The translations under genes and the position numbers were made by a program. A stretch of DNA of 64,000 bases from UBA1756 sp045222555 (GTDB lineage: Bacteria > Bacteroidota > Bacteroidia > Bacteroidales > WCHB1-69), in assembly GCA_045222555.1 (NCBI GenBank), contig JBGUYY010000097.1, forward strand, positions 248,001-312,000, read 5' to 3'. Below the pieces are notes generated by a model. That model made no database searches, had not been told where the DNA came from, and worked only from the letters and a program-made list of their open reading frames with translations. Below, piece by piece: positions 6,866 to 16,914 of this stretch. The first letter of the stretch is position 1; the number at the start of each line of letters is the position of its first letter.

Positions 6866-9800
6866 ATGGCGAAAAAAGCGTTCATCTTAGGGATACTGTG
6901 GCTGCTGATGTTGGCATCGGCACAAGTGGCAGCACAGAATGCCTCCAACCGGCGCTACGGCACCCGCCAGCTTGACTCCACCGCCGTCTCTCTTGACAGT
7001 CTCTCCATCCTGCCCGGCTCGTTCAACCTCATCGGACTTGATACCGCCGACTACACCATTGACTACGCCACCGCCACCCTGCACCTGAAAAACCCTGCCA
7101 AGGTCGGCAGTACCGTCACCTATACCTATCGCTCCATGCTGCGCGACCTCAGCCGTCCGGTGAGCCACAAAGCCACAGACCTCATCCTTCCGCATTTCGT
7201 GGATGATCCCACACAACGCCACCTCGCCCCCATCACCGTTCCCACCAGCAATACCCTCTTCGACTCCAACCTGCAAGGCAACGGATCCATCTCGCGCAGC
7301 ATCTCCGTGGGCAACAATCAGGATTTTGTGCTCAACGCCCACCTCAACCTGCAGCTTTCCGGCTCGATAGCACCGGAAGTGGAAATCCTCGCCAACATCA
7401 CCGATGAGAACCTTCCCATCCAACCCGAAGGCAACACCCGATATCTCAAAGACTTCAACAAAGTGTTCATCCAACTCACTTACAAAGACCTTCTCCGCAT
7501 CGAAGCCGGAGACATCGAAATCGCCCCCCCTGCCAACAGCCATTTCCTGCAAGTCAACCGCCAGTTCACTGGCATGAAAGCCACCGTCAACAGCATCGCC
7601 GACAGTGCCAACCATCTCACCAACACCGTGGGCGGCGGCCTCTCCAAAGGGAAATATGTGCGCCACAGCATCACCCCCATCAACGGAGTGCAGGGACCCT
7701 ACCGTCTCACCGGCGAGCTGTCGGAAACCAACATCATCATCCTCTCCGGCTCCGAACAGGTGTATCTCGACGGCGTGCTGCTCACCCGAGGGCAAGATCA
7801 GGACTACGTCATCGACTATAATTTGGGAGAAATCACCTTCACCCCGCGCCGCCTTATCACCGAACACAGCCGTATTATCGTCTCATTCGAATACAGCGAC
7901 CAGTACTATTCACGCTACAATCTTTTCACCTCCAACACCTTCACCCACGAAAAAAACAGCAAACTCATGTTGGCTGTCAACTTTTTCCATGAACAGGATC
8001 TGAAGAACCAATCCATCCGGCCCGAACTCACCCCCGACCAGATGATGTTCCTGTCGGGAATCGGCGACCGGAAAGAGGCCGCCCTCTACGAAACGGCAGT
8101 GCCTGTAAGTGACTTCACCGGAAACGAGATTCTATACCACCAACGCGACACCCTCGTCAATGGAGAGCTTTTTGCTCCCATTTACGTCTATGCCGGCAAC
8201 TCACACGACTCGGTCTATCGCGTCACCTTCAGCTTTGTGGGCTCCGGGAAGGGCGACTACATCCTGGCACAGAGCACTGCCAACGGCAAACTTTACCAGT
8301 GGGTAGCACCTGTAAATGGAGTGTCGCAGGGCGACTACGCGCCGGTGGCCCAGCTCAACGCTCCCAGAATGCACGACATGGCCACGGTGGGTGCCACCTA
8401 CTCCTTCAACAACCGTGTGAAAGCCGGTGCGGAGGTGGCTTTCAGCTACCTCGACCAGAATCTCTTCTCGAAAAACGACGACCGCGACAACGCCGGCATC
8501 GCCTGCAAAATAAATGTGGAGTACCAGCATCCGCTACGATCGCGAAAGACGCAGGACACCGCATGGCGGTACCACTTGACGCTCGACTACGAATATGCCC
8601 ATAAAAACTACAATCCGCTGCAAAGCTACCGCAACGTGGAGTTCTTCCGCGACTACAACCTCATCAGCGACTTCACCACCAACACCGATGAGCAGTTGCT
8701 GCAGATGAGCACAGGATTTTCGCATCCCACCTGCGGCAGCACTGCATACTCCGCGCATTGGCTCTACCGTTTCGGCGAGATGAGCGGTCTGCGACAACAA
8801 CTCACCTCACAGCACCACTTCAAAGGATGGGCATGGAATGCCACCACCTCGCATCTCATCTCCGCCGACAGCGTGCAAACCACCAACTTCCTCCGTAGCC
8901 ACAACGATTTCTCGCACGGTTTCTCCAAAATCCGCGTCGGACTTCGCGACGAACTGGAGTACAACATCTTCCGTGAAGCCGCTGACCACACACTCCGCGC
9001 CAACAGCTATGCTTACAACGAAGCAGCGTTCTACCTCAAAAACAGCGACTCGCTTCCCTACGGATTCCACCTCCAATACCTCAACCGCATCGACTACCAC
9101 GCGCAGGAGGCGAAGCTCGCGCTGGGCACCATTGCCCATGAAGCGCAGGCCGGCTTCGAGTGCTCGCACTGGAAGAACAACCGGCTGAAAGGCACCTTCA
9201 CCTATCGCAACGACCAGTACCGCGACACCACCCACCAGTTCAACTCCGAACACAACTTCGTGGGGAGCATCGACTATTACGGACGGTTCTGGAAAGGAGC
9301 GGTCACCCTCGGACTTTACTACGAGGTGGGCAGTGGATTGGAGCAAAAGAAGAGCTACACCTTCCTGAAAGTGGCGGCCGGACAGGGCACACATGTGTGG
9401 AACGACTACAACCTGAACGGCATTGAGGAGCTGGACGAGTTCGAGCCCGCCGCCTTCCAGAGCGAAGCAGACTATGTGAAAGTATGGCTGCCCAGCAACG
9501 AATATGTAAACACCCGCAACTGCGGAGCCACCCAAACCCTCCAACTGCGACCGGGCAACGTATGGAAGAACAAAAAAGGATTTCTCCGCTTTCTCTCCAT
9601 GCTCAGCAACAGCACATCACTTCGCACTTATCAGAAAAACACCCTCCAGCACGACATCCGCTCCATCAACCCTTACCAGTTCAACATTGAGGACACAGCT
9701 CTCGTAAGCCAAAACCTCAACATCAAGAACTCCCTCGGTTTTTCACTTCCAAACCCCTATTTCGCAGCTGATTACACCTATTACGATAACATCGCGAAAA

Positions 9801-10351
9801 ACCTGCTCTATTATGGAATGGAAAGCAATCGCAACAAAAGCCATCAGGTAACACTTCGTTCATCACCCCATAAAATATTAATTATCAAAACTATATACAC
9901 AAACACCAACCATATCAGCAATTCCAACTATCTCAACAACAGGAGTTTCCATATTCTATCGCACATCTTGCACAACAGCATCACCCTCAACTTCCCATTC
10001 CAGCTGTCGCTGACGGCCAGCTGCGAACTGGGCTACAAACGGAATCTCCTCGGCAGCGACCTCGCCCGTCAGTACAGCGCCGAGATGACTGCCAACTTCC
10101 GTATGAAACAGAGAGGAGCCATCAATGTGGAACTGCGATACACCCACATCAACTACAATCAATTGGAAAACAATACCATATCATACGAAATGTTAGGAGG
10201 GCTGACAGCGGGCAACAATTTCATCTGGAACGCAACCTACCAGACCAAGCTGTTTGAATATCTGCAATTGAATTTTCAGTATGAAGGCCGTCTGACGAAT
10301 GATAATCGCCTCATTCACACTGGTTTTCTACAATTAAAAGCTCTTTTTTAA
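6866..10351 (+). CDS. Very large probable outer-membrane beta-barrel protein, function unknown
   Basis: 1161 aa with a signal peptide (LGILWLLMLASAQVAAQ). No TonB box, plug domain or POTRA domain that I can recognise. The N-terminal third holds beta-rich segments (YTIDYATATLHL, VGSTVTYTYRS) and a conserved-looking block around residues 140-215 with NGSISRSISVGNNQDF, LQLSGSIAPEVEILANITD and NLPIQPEGNTRYLKDFNKVF. The rest has alternating aromatic/polar strands and ends in LQLKALF, with the terminal phenylalanine expected of an outer-membrane barrel. I recall similar long conserved proteins in other Bacteroidota but no defined role. It follows two cell-wall hydrolase genes (54 bp after the M23 gene) and precedes the T9SS operon, so an envelope role is likely. 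Function remains unassigned. Confidence 0.7.
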   Translation: MAKKAFILGILWLLMLASAQVAAQNASNRRYGTRQLDSTAVSLDSLSILPGSFNLIGLDTADYTIDYATATLHLKNPAKVGSTVTYTYRSMLRDLSRPVSHKATDLILPHFVDDPTQRHLAPITVPTSNTLFDSNLQGNGSISRSISVGNNQDFVLNAHLNLQLSGSIAPEVEILANITDENLPIQPEGNTRYLKDFNKVFIQLTYKDLLRIEAGDIEIAPPANSHFLQVNRQFTGMKATVNSIADSANHLTNTVGGGLSKGKYVRHSITPINGVQGPYRLTGELSETNIIILSGSEQVYLDGVLLTRGQDQDYVIDYNLGEITFTPRRLITEHSRIIVSFEYSDQYYSRYNLFTSNTFTHEKNSKLMLAVNFFHEQDLKNQSIRPELTPDQMMFLSGIGDRKEAALYETAVPVSDFTGNEILYHQRDTLVNGELFAPIYVYAGNSHDSVYRVTFSFVGSGKGDYILAQSTANGKLYQWVAPVNGVSQGDYAPVAQLNAPRMHDMATVGATYSFNNRVKAGAEVAFSYLDQNLFSKNDDRDNAGIACKINVEYQHPLRSRKTQDTAWRYHLTLDYEYAHKNYNPLQSYRNVEFFRDYNLISDFTTNTDEQLLQMSTGFSHPTCGSTAYSAHWLYRFGEMSGLRQQLTSQHHFKGWAWNATTSHLISADSVQTTNFLRSHNDFSHGFSKIRVGLRDELEYNIFREAADHTLRANSYAYNEAAFYLKNSDSLPYGFHLQYLNRIDYHAQEAKLALGTIAHEAQAGFECSHWKNNRLKGTFTYRNDQYRDTTHQFNSEHNFVGSIDYYGRFWKGAVTLGLYYEVGSGLEQKKSYTFLKVAAGQGTHVWNDYNLNGIEELDEFEPAAFQSEADYVKVWLPSNEYVNTRNCGATQTLQLRPGNVWKNKKGFLRFLSMLSNSTSLRTYQKNTLQHDIRSINPYQFNIEDTALVSQNLNIKNSLGFSLPNPYFAADYTYYDNIAKNLLYYGMESNRNKSHQVTLRSSPHKILIIKTIYTNTNHISNSNYLNNRSFHILSHILHNSITLNFPFQLSLTASCELGYKRNLLGSDLARQYSAEMTANFRMKQRGAINVELRYTHINYNQLENNTISYEMLGGLTAGNNFIWNATYQTKLFEYLQLNFQYEGRLTNDNRLIHTGFLQLKALF

Positions 10352-10683
10352 AAGAATTGGACAAGAACCATACACAGGGTGTTCCTGCAGTTCCAGCGAA
10401 TAAACTCTGGCTTGTTCACAACTTTTTTTGCAGACCATCCGCCCATCTGTAAGCCAAGCCATATTTTTTTTCAACAAAAATAAAAAACTTGCAACTTCTA
10501 TTAGATTTTTTTGTACTTTTGGGGCCGCAAAAAAGTAGAGAAAGGCAAGTTTTTCTGTAACTTTTTCTATGAAGGGCAGTATAAGCAATTAATCGTGTCC
10601 AGAATAGAGAAGAAACAGAAAACAACTTGCTGATTATCAATTTTTTGTGTTTTATTACAATAAAAACTCAGAAAATTCAAAAT
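10352..10683 (+). other. Leader and promoter region of the T9SS operon
   Basis: A 332-bp stretch without a convincing gene. It contains a TACTTTTG -7 box at 10514-10521 with a TTG at 10489-10491 (22-bp spacer), followed by a leader of about 155 nt before the PorP start. A reading frame upstream of the PorP signal peptide exists from 10627, but it is AT-rich and not signal-like. I see no riboswitch that I can name. Confidence 0.5.
10514..10521 (+). promoter_or_regulatory. -7 box TACTTTTG of the T9SS operon
   Basis: Match to TAnnTTTG; the only good candidate between the large barrel gene and porP. It would drive porP-gldKLMN with an unusually long leader. Confidence 0.5.
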
Positions 10684-11709
10684 ATGAGAAAAAGGTACAT
10701 TTTATCGGTTATTTTGCTCGCTTTGACGATGAGTGGTTTTGCACAACAAGACGCGCAATTCACCCTTTTTCAATGGGCGACCCCCTATTATAACGCGGGT
10801 GCGATTGGCGAACAGAGCAATACCTTGTGCTTTACGGGCATCTTCAGACAACAATATACCGGATGGAATGATACCTATAAGGATAGTGAAGGCAACACCC
10901 AGAAATTCAACACTTCACCGCAGCAGATTTACGTAAGCATGGAATCTTATCTGCGCAAATTGCACGGAGGTCTCGGCGTCACCTTCATCAAAGACAAAAT
11001 CGGTTATTTCAACAATGTGGGCGTGAAGCTGGGATATTCCTTCAAGTTCAGAATCCCTACGGGTACCATCGGCATTGGTGTGCAGGCACAGCTGTTAAGC
11101 CAAAAGCTGGACCCCAGCCACTTCCACCCGACCCAAGAGAACGACCCGCTCCTCAACTCAATGACTGGCAACGAGTCTTGGCTGGATTTGGACTTCAGCG
11201 CAGGTGTCTATTACAAGGCTGATCGCTGGAACGCTGGTGTGGGTGTGACCCAGATTGCTGAAAAAATCCGTCTTTCCGGCGACAAGCAGTCCTACCAGAT
11301 GAGCCGCAACCTTTATTTCCATGGTGGTTACACGTGGGTTCTGCCTTGGGATCCCAGCTGGGAAATCATTCCGCAGGCACTTATCAAGACCGACCTTGCC
11401 ACCGCACAGTTCGACCTCATGTTGCTGGCCCGCTACAATGGAATTCTTTGGGGCGGCCTCTCCTATCGTATTCAGGATGCCGTATCCGTGCTCTTTGGCG
11501 CACGTCCTTTCTTCAACTCCTCCAACAACTACCTCCGTGGCTTGGAAATGGGCCTCGGATACAGCTTCACTACCAGCAAGTTAGGCTACAAACCTGACCG
11601 CAGCTACGGTGACCTTGAAATCATGCTCCGTTACTGCTTCGACATCTATAAAGAAGAAGTATTCTCCGGCTATGGATCAAGCCGTAACATATACAAGAAT
11701 GTTTATTAA
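10684..11709 (+). CDS. porP: T9SS outer-membrane protein, PorP/SprF family
   Basis: A 341-aa PorP/SprF-type barrel of the type IX secretion system. The start was chosen at ATG 10684, where the signal peptide MRKRYILSVILLALTMSGFA begins; the frame is open upstream to 10627 but adds only non-signal residues. Family hallmarks are the early QQDAQFTLF and the segments PYYNAGAIG and SLSYRI-like GGLSYRIQDAVSVLFGA, with a C-terminal barrel. PorP-type proteins accompany the GldK/GldN ring in the outer membrane. The gene is 51 bp upstream of gldK, the same order as the porPKLMN cluster of Porphyromonas. Confidence 0.92.
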   Translation: MRKRYILSVILLALTMSGFAQQDAQFTLFQWATPYYNAGAIGEQSNTLCFTGIFRQQYTGWNDTYKDSEGNTQKFNTSPQQIYVSMESYLRKLHGGLGVTFIKDKIGYFNNVGVKLGYSFKFRIPTGTIGIGVQAQLLSQKLDPSHFHPTQENDPLLNSMTGNESWLDLDFSAGVYYKADRWNAGVGVTQIAEKIRLSGDKQSYQMSRNLYFHGGYTWVLPWDPSWEIIPQALIKTDLATAQFDLMLLARYNGILWGGLSYRIQDAVSVLFGARPFFNSSNNYLRGLEMGLGYSFTTSKLGYKPDRSYGDLEIMLRYCFDIYKEEVFSGYGSSRNIYKNVY

Positions 11710-11760
11710 ACAATATTCTGTTCAAAACCTCGTTTAAGAAAATAATCAAAATCGAAAGAT

Positions 11761-13206
11761 ATGAAAAAGTCAGCATTATTATTCGCAGTAGCCGTCATTC
11801 TGCTCACCTCGTGTAAGAACGATGGCGACGGCCAATTGGTTGGTGTCAAGGATCGTCCCGACTTTTTGGATTTAATGCCGTATGGTATGGTGTATGTGCC
11901 CGCAGGTCACTACCTGATGGGGTCTGGCGACCAGGATGTTCCCTTCGCCTTCACTCACCAGTCGAAGAACGTTACCATCTCAGCTTTCTATATGGATGAG
12001 ACTGAGATCACCAACAACGAATACCGCCAATTCGTATATTGGGTGCGTGACTCTGTAGCCCATTACCTCCTGGGCAATGCTGAAATCGAAGAGGAAGAGA
12101 AGCATGGCGGCCACTTCGTGAAATACCAGTCCGGCGAGAACGAAGGCGAATTAGTGGAGCCCAAGCTCATCAACTGGAAAGAGGAGATTCCGTGGGATTC
12201 TGAAAACGAAGAGATTCAGGCTGCCCTGAGCCCGATGTTCCTCGTGGCCAACTCACGCTTCTATCACTATACTCCCAAAATGCTGAACATCAGCATGCTG
12301 AACTACGAGTACTGGTGGTGCGACTACCGCAACCAGATCGATCCCTCGCAGCCCAGCGATCCCAACAACCCGAACTATGGTGCCTCCTATAAAGAGATGG
12401 ACCAGGAAGGCAACGACCTTGGTGGTCTCTTCGCCAGCCGTCCCAGCAGCTACAACAAGAGCCGCGAACGCTTCATGAAGAGCGAATTGGTGAACATCTA
12501 CCCCGATACCTTGTGCTGGGTGCATGACTTCACCTACTCCTATAACGAGCCGATGACGCTGAATTACTTCTATCACCCGCAGTTCGACAATTATCCGGTG
12601 GTCGGTATCTCATGGCGTCAGGCAAAGGCCTTCTGCTACTGGAGAACGCACATGAGAAACTGCTGGCTCTCCGCACACGAATACGCCCGCGAACAGGAGT
12701 TCCGTCTGCCCAACGAGGCTGAATGGGAATGGGCTGCCAGAGGCGACTTCGACATGCAGATGTACCCGTGGGGTGGTCCTTACACCCAGAACATCAACGG
12801 CTGCTACCTGCTCAACTTCAAACCGCAGCGTGGTAACTACATCGCCGACGGTAACATCTATCCCGGCATCGTGGCCCACTACCATCCGAACGACTTCGGC
12901 TTGTACGACATGAGCGGTAACGTGGCCGAGTGGTGCGAGGATGCCTTCGACAAGTCAGCTGTCAACTTCACCCACGACCTCAACCCGCAGTACACCTACT
13001 ACGCCAAGAAGACCGATACTCCCGAGAAGAAGAGAAAAGTGATCCGCGGTGGTTCATGGAAGGACATCAGCTACTATAACACTGTGTATGCCAAGACCTT
13101 CGAATATCAGGACACCTGCTGCTCCTACGTCGGCTTCCGCTGCGTGCAGAGCTACATGGGCCGTCAGAGAGGCGACAACCTGAATTCCGCATCACACGTT
13201 TACTAA
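11761..13206 (+). CDS. gldK: T9SS lipoprotein GldK/PorK
   Basis: The ring-forming lipoprotein of the type IX secretion system, with a formylglycine-generating-enzyme-like (SUMF1) fold. The 481 aa begin with a lipoprotein signal; the lipobox LTSC puts the lipidated cysteine at C18. Fold markers are MVYVPAGHYLMGSG near residue 43, MDETEITNNEYRQFVYW, FRLPNEAEWEWAARG, LYDMSGNVAEWCEDAF and VIRGGSWKD near the end. In the known systems GldK joins GldN to form a periplasmic ring under the outer membrane. It is followed by gldL after 59 bp. Confidence 0.95.
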   Translation: MKKSALLFAVAVILLTSCKNDGDGQLVGVKDRPDFLDLMPYGMVYVPAGHYLMGSGDQDVPFAFTHQSKNVTISAFYMDETEITNNEYRQFVYWVRDSVAHYLLGNAEIEEEEKHGGHFVKYQSGENEGELVEPKLINWKEEIPWDSENEEIQAALSPMFLVANSRFYHYTPKMLNISMLNYEYWWCDYRNQIDPSQPSDPNNPNYGASYKEMDQEGNDLGGLFASRPSSYNKSRERFMKSELVNIYPDTLCWVHDFTYSYNEPMTLNYFYHPQFDNYPVVGISWRQAKAFCYWRTHMRNCWLSAHEYAREQEFRLPNEAEWEWAARGDFDMQMYPWGGPYTQNINGCYLLNFKPQRGNYIADGNIYPGIVAHYHPNDFGLYDMSGNVAEWCEDAFDKSAVNFTHDLNPQYTYYAKKTDTPEKKRKVIRGGSWKDISYYNTVYAKTFEYQDTCCSYVGFRCVQSYMGRQRGDNLNSASHVY

Positions 13207-13265
13207 TATATAAAATAAGAAAACACAATACAATCAAATCATTAACCAATTAAATTTTTATTACT

Positions 13266-14168
13266 ATGGGTTTAGACAAATTAGTAAGAAGCAAGGGCTA
13301 TAAGAACTTTATGGCCAAATTGTACGGATGGGGCGCATCAGTCGTCATCTTGGGTGCATTGTTCAAAATTATGCACTATCCTGGTGCTGGTTACATGCTG
13401 ATCGCCGGTATGGGTACCGAGGCACTCATCTTCTTTATGTCAGCTTTCGAACCGCTGCATGTGGAGTACAATTGGGCATTGGTTTATCCTGAATTAGCCG
13501 CTGGCGACGAAATTGAAACCCCGACCTCCAAGAAGAAAGGTGTTCCGAGCGGAACTCCCACTCAGCAGCTTGACAAGATGCTGACAGAAGCGAAAGTCGG
13601 TCCCGAACTGATTGATAGTTTGGCTACTGGCATGCGTAATCTTGCTGAAAATGCCAAGAAGATCTCCGGCCTCGCCGACGCAGCTACCGTCACCGACACC
13701 TACGCTGCCAATATGACCAAGGCCGCCGAATCCGTACGCAACCTCACCCTCCAGTACGACAAGACCACCGCAGCCCTTCAGAAGGACTCCACCGTTTCTG
13801 GTGAATATCTTGCCAACGTACAGAAAGCCTCTACCGCCGTGGCCAACCTCGCAGCCATCTACGAGAACACCACCAAGGCCATCCAGGGCGACACTGGCGC
13901 TTACAATGATCAGTTGAAGAAACTCAACCAGAACCTCGCCTCCATCAACTCCATGTACGAGCTCCAGATGAAGAACTCGAAGGATATGCTGGAGAACTAC
14001 AAGCTGGTTGAACAAAATATCAACACCTACGCACAGAACCTCAACGATTCACTGGCCAACACCAAGACCTACAAGGAAGAGATCGACAAGCTCACCAAGA
14101 ACGTGTCTCGCCTCAGCAACGTGTACGGCAACATGGTGGCAGCTATGAGTGTACCCGCACAGAAATAA
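13266..14168 (+). CDS. gldL: T9SS inner-membrane motor protein GldL/PorL
   Basis: The inner-membrane part of the proton-driven T9SS motor that works with GldM. The 300 aa show two transmembrane helices at about 20-37 and 42-60 with a very short loop, then a long cytoplasmic helical region (about 95-300) rich in Ala, Asn, Lys and Thr. Charged residues inside the membrane hairpin (K34, H37, E52) are of the kind implicated in proton flow in GldL of flavobacteria; residue equivalence is my inference. There is no Shine-Dalgarno sequence before the ATG. gldM begins 48 bp downstream. Confidence 0.95.
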   Translation: MGLDKLVRSKGYKNFMAKLYGWGASVVILGALFKIMHYPGAGYMLIAGMGTEALIFFMSAFEPLHVEYNWALVYPELAAGDEIETPTSKKKGVPSGTPTQQLDKMLTEAKVGPELIDSLATGMRNLAENAKKISGLADAATVTDTYAANMTKAAESVRNLTLQYDKTTAALQKDSTVSGEYLANVQKASTAVANLAAIYENTTKAIQGDTGAYNDQLKKLNQNLASINSMYELQMKNSKDMLENYKLVEQNINTYAQNLNDSLANTKTYKEEIDKLTKNVSRLSNVYGNMVAAMSVPAQK

Positions 14169-14216
14169 ATTAATATTGTAGTTATTCACGGAGTATTAAT
14201 TTAAAATTGTAAGAAA

Positions 14217-15887
14217 ATGGGTGCAAAAAACTGTCCAGAAACACCACGTCAGCAGATGATCGGCATGATGTACTTGGTGCTCACGGCAATGCTTGCATTG
14301 AACGTGTCCAAGGACATCCTCGAAGCCTTCAACGTCGTGGACGATTCTCTGTTACAATCCAATAAAAACGTGACAACGGCCCTTACCGACCGTTATACCA
14401 ACCTGCTCAGCATCGAGGGCGAAGAACAAACTGTAGCCATCAAGGCTGCTCAAGAGAAAGCCAGAAAGCTGAGAGCCATCACCGATACCATGGTACGCTA
14501 TATTGAAACCATCCGCTGGGAAATGACTATTGACGTAGATGGTGAAAATGCAAAAGGAGTTGTGAAAGCCAAAGAAGAGGCTAAAAAAGGTGAAATCCCT
14601 TGTGTTCCCGTATCCGATATCGATGGTAAGGAAGACTTTGACAAACCTACTACCTTTATGGTGGGTTCAGGCGACAAACCGGATCCTGATAGGTATGCCT
14701 ACAAGTTGAAGAAAAGACTGACCGATTATCATGCTCAATTGCTCAAATTCATTGAGAATGAAGCAGGTAAAAGGGATCCCAACTTGGAGAAACAGTTGAG
14801 CACGGTGAAGCCTGCCGATATGGTCTTCTCGAAACACGAAGAGAAAGAAGTACCGTGGGAGTTCTACAACTTCTACCATCTGATTACGGGCGGCCAGGTC
14901 ATTCTTCTGAGCAAGATGATCAGCGAGGTGAAATCCGCAGAAGCTGTGGTGCTGAACCACATCATCGCATCAGCAGGTTCCGCCAACCTCTCCTTCGCTG
15001 AATATGCCGGTCATTCCATGGCAGATTCCAAGGTGCTCTTCTCAGGCGACAGCTACAAAACCACGGTCATCGTGGCCGCTTTCGACCCGAATCAGAAACT
15101 GGATGTCTATTACCAGATTGGTGTTGACTCACTCAGCGAGGCCAACGAGGCTAATGCCACCCACGAAGAAGGTCCTGCTACGGGTGTTAATATCGAAATC
15201 CCCGGTGGCGGTGTGGGCACACACAAGATTGCTGGTTACATCAAGGTAAGAAACGAGAACACTGGTAAGGTGGAATGCTATCACTTCAGAGATGAATACG
15301 TGGTTGTTCCGAAGGGTAGCGCTACTATCTCTGCCGACAAGATGAACGTGCTGTATGCCGGTTTGAAGAACCCCATCACCATCGCTGGTGGTTCCGACGC
15401 TAGCAAGCTCAGCGTCAGCTTCCCAGGATGTTCAGTATCGGGTTCAGGCCAGAAGAGAGAAGTTGTTCCTCCGACCAGCTTGATTGGTAGAACGGTAGAA
15501 GCCACTGTGAACTCTTCAGAAGGATCCTCCAAGATGACTTTCCGCGTGAAGAAAGTTCCGGATCCGTATGCACAGATCGGTGCCAACATTTACGGTGGTA
15601 AAAAATCCAAGACCGAACTCACCGCCAACCCCGTGCTGATTGCCAAGATGAGCGATGACTTCGCCTTCGACCTCAAATGGACCGTACAATCCTACTCTGT
15701 GGATGTGATTGAAAAGGGCATCATCAGCACCATCAACTGCAGCGGCTCAAGATTCTCACAAGAGCTCATCAACAGAATCAACGGTGCAGCTGCCGGAACG
15801 GTGTTCATGTTCTCCAACATCAAGATTTCACAGCCTGAGTTAGGTACCCGTACGATGCCGCGTGACATCACGGTTCGAATCAAATAA
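14217..15887 (+). CDS. gldM: T9SS motor protein GldM/PorM
   Basis: Anchored in the inner membrane by one N-terminal helix (about residues 15-32, MIGMMYLVLTAMLALNVSKD), with a long periplasmic arm that reaches the GldK/GldN ring. The N-terminus MGAKNCPETPRQQMIGMMYL is typical of the family. The protein is 556 aa, somewhat longer than most GldM proteins; a charged stretch around residues 118-160 may be an insertion. The late repeats match the beta-domains of the periplasmic shaft (EYVVVPKGSATISADKMNV). Part of the porP-gldKLMN operon. Confidence 0.95.
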   Translation: MGAKNCPETPRQQMIGMMYLVLTAMLALNVSKDILEAFNVVDDSLLQSNKNVTTALTDRYTNLLSIEGEEQTVAIKAAQEKARKLRAITDTMVRYIETIRWEMTIDVDGENAKGVVKAKEEAKKGEIPCVPVSDIDGKEDFDKPTTFMVGSGDKPDPDRYAYKLKKRLTDYHAQLLKFIENEAGKRDPNLEKQLSTVKPADMVFSKHEEKEVPWEFYNFYHLITGGQVILLSKMISEVKSAEAVVLNHIIASAGSANLSFAEYAGHSMADSKVLFSGDSYKTTVIVAAFDPNQKLDVYYQIGVDSLSEANEANATHEEGPATGVNIEIPGGGVGTHKIAGYIKVRNENTGKVECYHFRDEYVVVPKGSATISADKMNVLYAGLKNPITIAGGSDASKLSVSFPGCSVSGSGQKREVVPPTSLIGRTVEATVNSSEGSSKMTFRVKKVPDPYAQIGANIYGGKKSKTELTANPVLIAKMSDDFAFDLKWTVQSYSVDVIEKGIISTINCSGSRFSQELINRINGAAAGTVFMFSNIKISQPELGTRTMPRDITVRIK

Positions 15888-15904
15888 CATTAAATACAAC
15901 AGTT

Positions 15905-16852
15905 ATGAAAAAGATTGTTTTGTCAGTATTTGCTCTTTGTCTCGCCTTCTCTGTGTACGCACAGGAAGACACGACGGGAAGCACGATGAACCAGCCGGTA
16001 CGCAAGCCCCTTGAATTATCATGGGAGCAGACCGAAGTGGGCGACTTCTCCGACAATGTGCCTTACGTCTATCAGCGCAACGCCGATGTGATGTACTATC
16101 ACACCATCTGGAGAACCATCGACCTCCGCGAAAAGATGAACCATCCGCTCTATTTCCCGCAGGAAACCCGCGGCACCTGGCGCAGCATGGCACAAGTCAT
16201 CTTCGACGCCATTGACGTTGACCATCCTGAGAAAAAAGAGGACGAGGTTCTGCCTGTCTATACCGACGAGTTCTGTACTATGTATAAAGACCGTGAAGCC
16301 GTAAGATCTTCCCTCTCCGAAATAAAGGTTATTGACTCTATGGATGTGGAGACCTTCGAAGTGGTGGGTCAGAAGGAAATCGTGGAAAAATACGAAGCCA
16401 AACAAATCCTGATGTACCGCGTCAAGGAGATCTGGTTCTTCGACAAAAAACGCTCCGTGCTGGAGGTTCGCATCCTTGAGATTGAACCTATGCTGCAAGT
16501 GGAACGTGAAGTCGGAGGTTCCGGCGCCCCCGGACCCGGACAGGAGGAGGAAGAAGAGGAAGTGAAGAGCGTGAAAGCTTGGAAACGTCTCGGCTACATC
16601 ATGTACGACGAGTTGCGTCCTTACCTCGTAAAACAGGAAATGTACAATCCCAAGAATAACGCACAGCGCCTCTCCTTGGATGATATGATGACTTGGAAAC
16701 GCGAGTTCTCCAGCTTCATCTATCAGGAACAGAACGTGTACAACAACCGCCAGATTGACGAATATATCGCCAATGCCCGCGACCAGCGCATCGAATCGGA
16801 ACGCATTACCGAAAAGATCCGCAGCTTTGAACACGACCTCTGGGAGTTCTAA
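15905..16852 (+). CDS. gldN: T9SS ring protein GldN/PorN
   Basis: A periplasmic T9SS protein that forms the ring with GldK. The 315 aa carry a signal peptide (MKKIVLSVFALCLAFSVYAQ). GldN signatures are DVMYYHTIWRTIDLREKMNH near residue 55 and the downstream KVWFF-like EIWFFDKKRSVLEVRILEI. An acidic run (QEEEEEEVKS) near residue 215 is a local low-complexity insert. It starts 17 bp after gldM and ends the operon; an AT-rich micro-repeat and a terminator follow. Confidence 0.94.
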   Translation: MKKIVLSVFALCLAFSVYAQEDTTGSTMNQPVRKPLELSWEQTEVGDFSDNVPYVYQRNADVMYYHTIWRTIDLREKMNHPLYFPQETRGTWRSMAQVIFDAIDVDHPEKKEDEVLPVYTDEFCTMYKDREAVRSSLSEIKVIDSMDVETFEVVGQKEIVEKYEAKQILMYRVKEIWFFDKKRSVLEVRILEIEPMLQVEREVGGSGAPGPGQEEEEEEVKSVKAWKRLGYIMYDELRPYLVKQEMYNPKNNAQRLSLDDMMTWKREFSSFIYQEQNVYNNRQIDEYIANARDQRIESERITEKIRSFEHDLWEF

Positions 16853-16890
16853 TTTCAATTGAAAATTGAGAACTGAAAATTAAAAATTAA
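16851..16890 (+). repeat. AATTGAAAATTGAGAACTG-type micro-repeat
   Basis: Short AT-rich direct repeats starting at the gldN stop codon, of the same kind as those after 2496 and 57780. Confidence 0.45.
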
Positions 16891-16914
16891 ACGAACAATC
16901 TTTTTCATAAAAGA

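Noticed and set aside
10334..10640. Short minus-strand frames upstream of porP
   Set aside because: AT-rich frames of 70-85 codons overlapping the T9SS promoter region, without start signals or known patterns.
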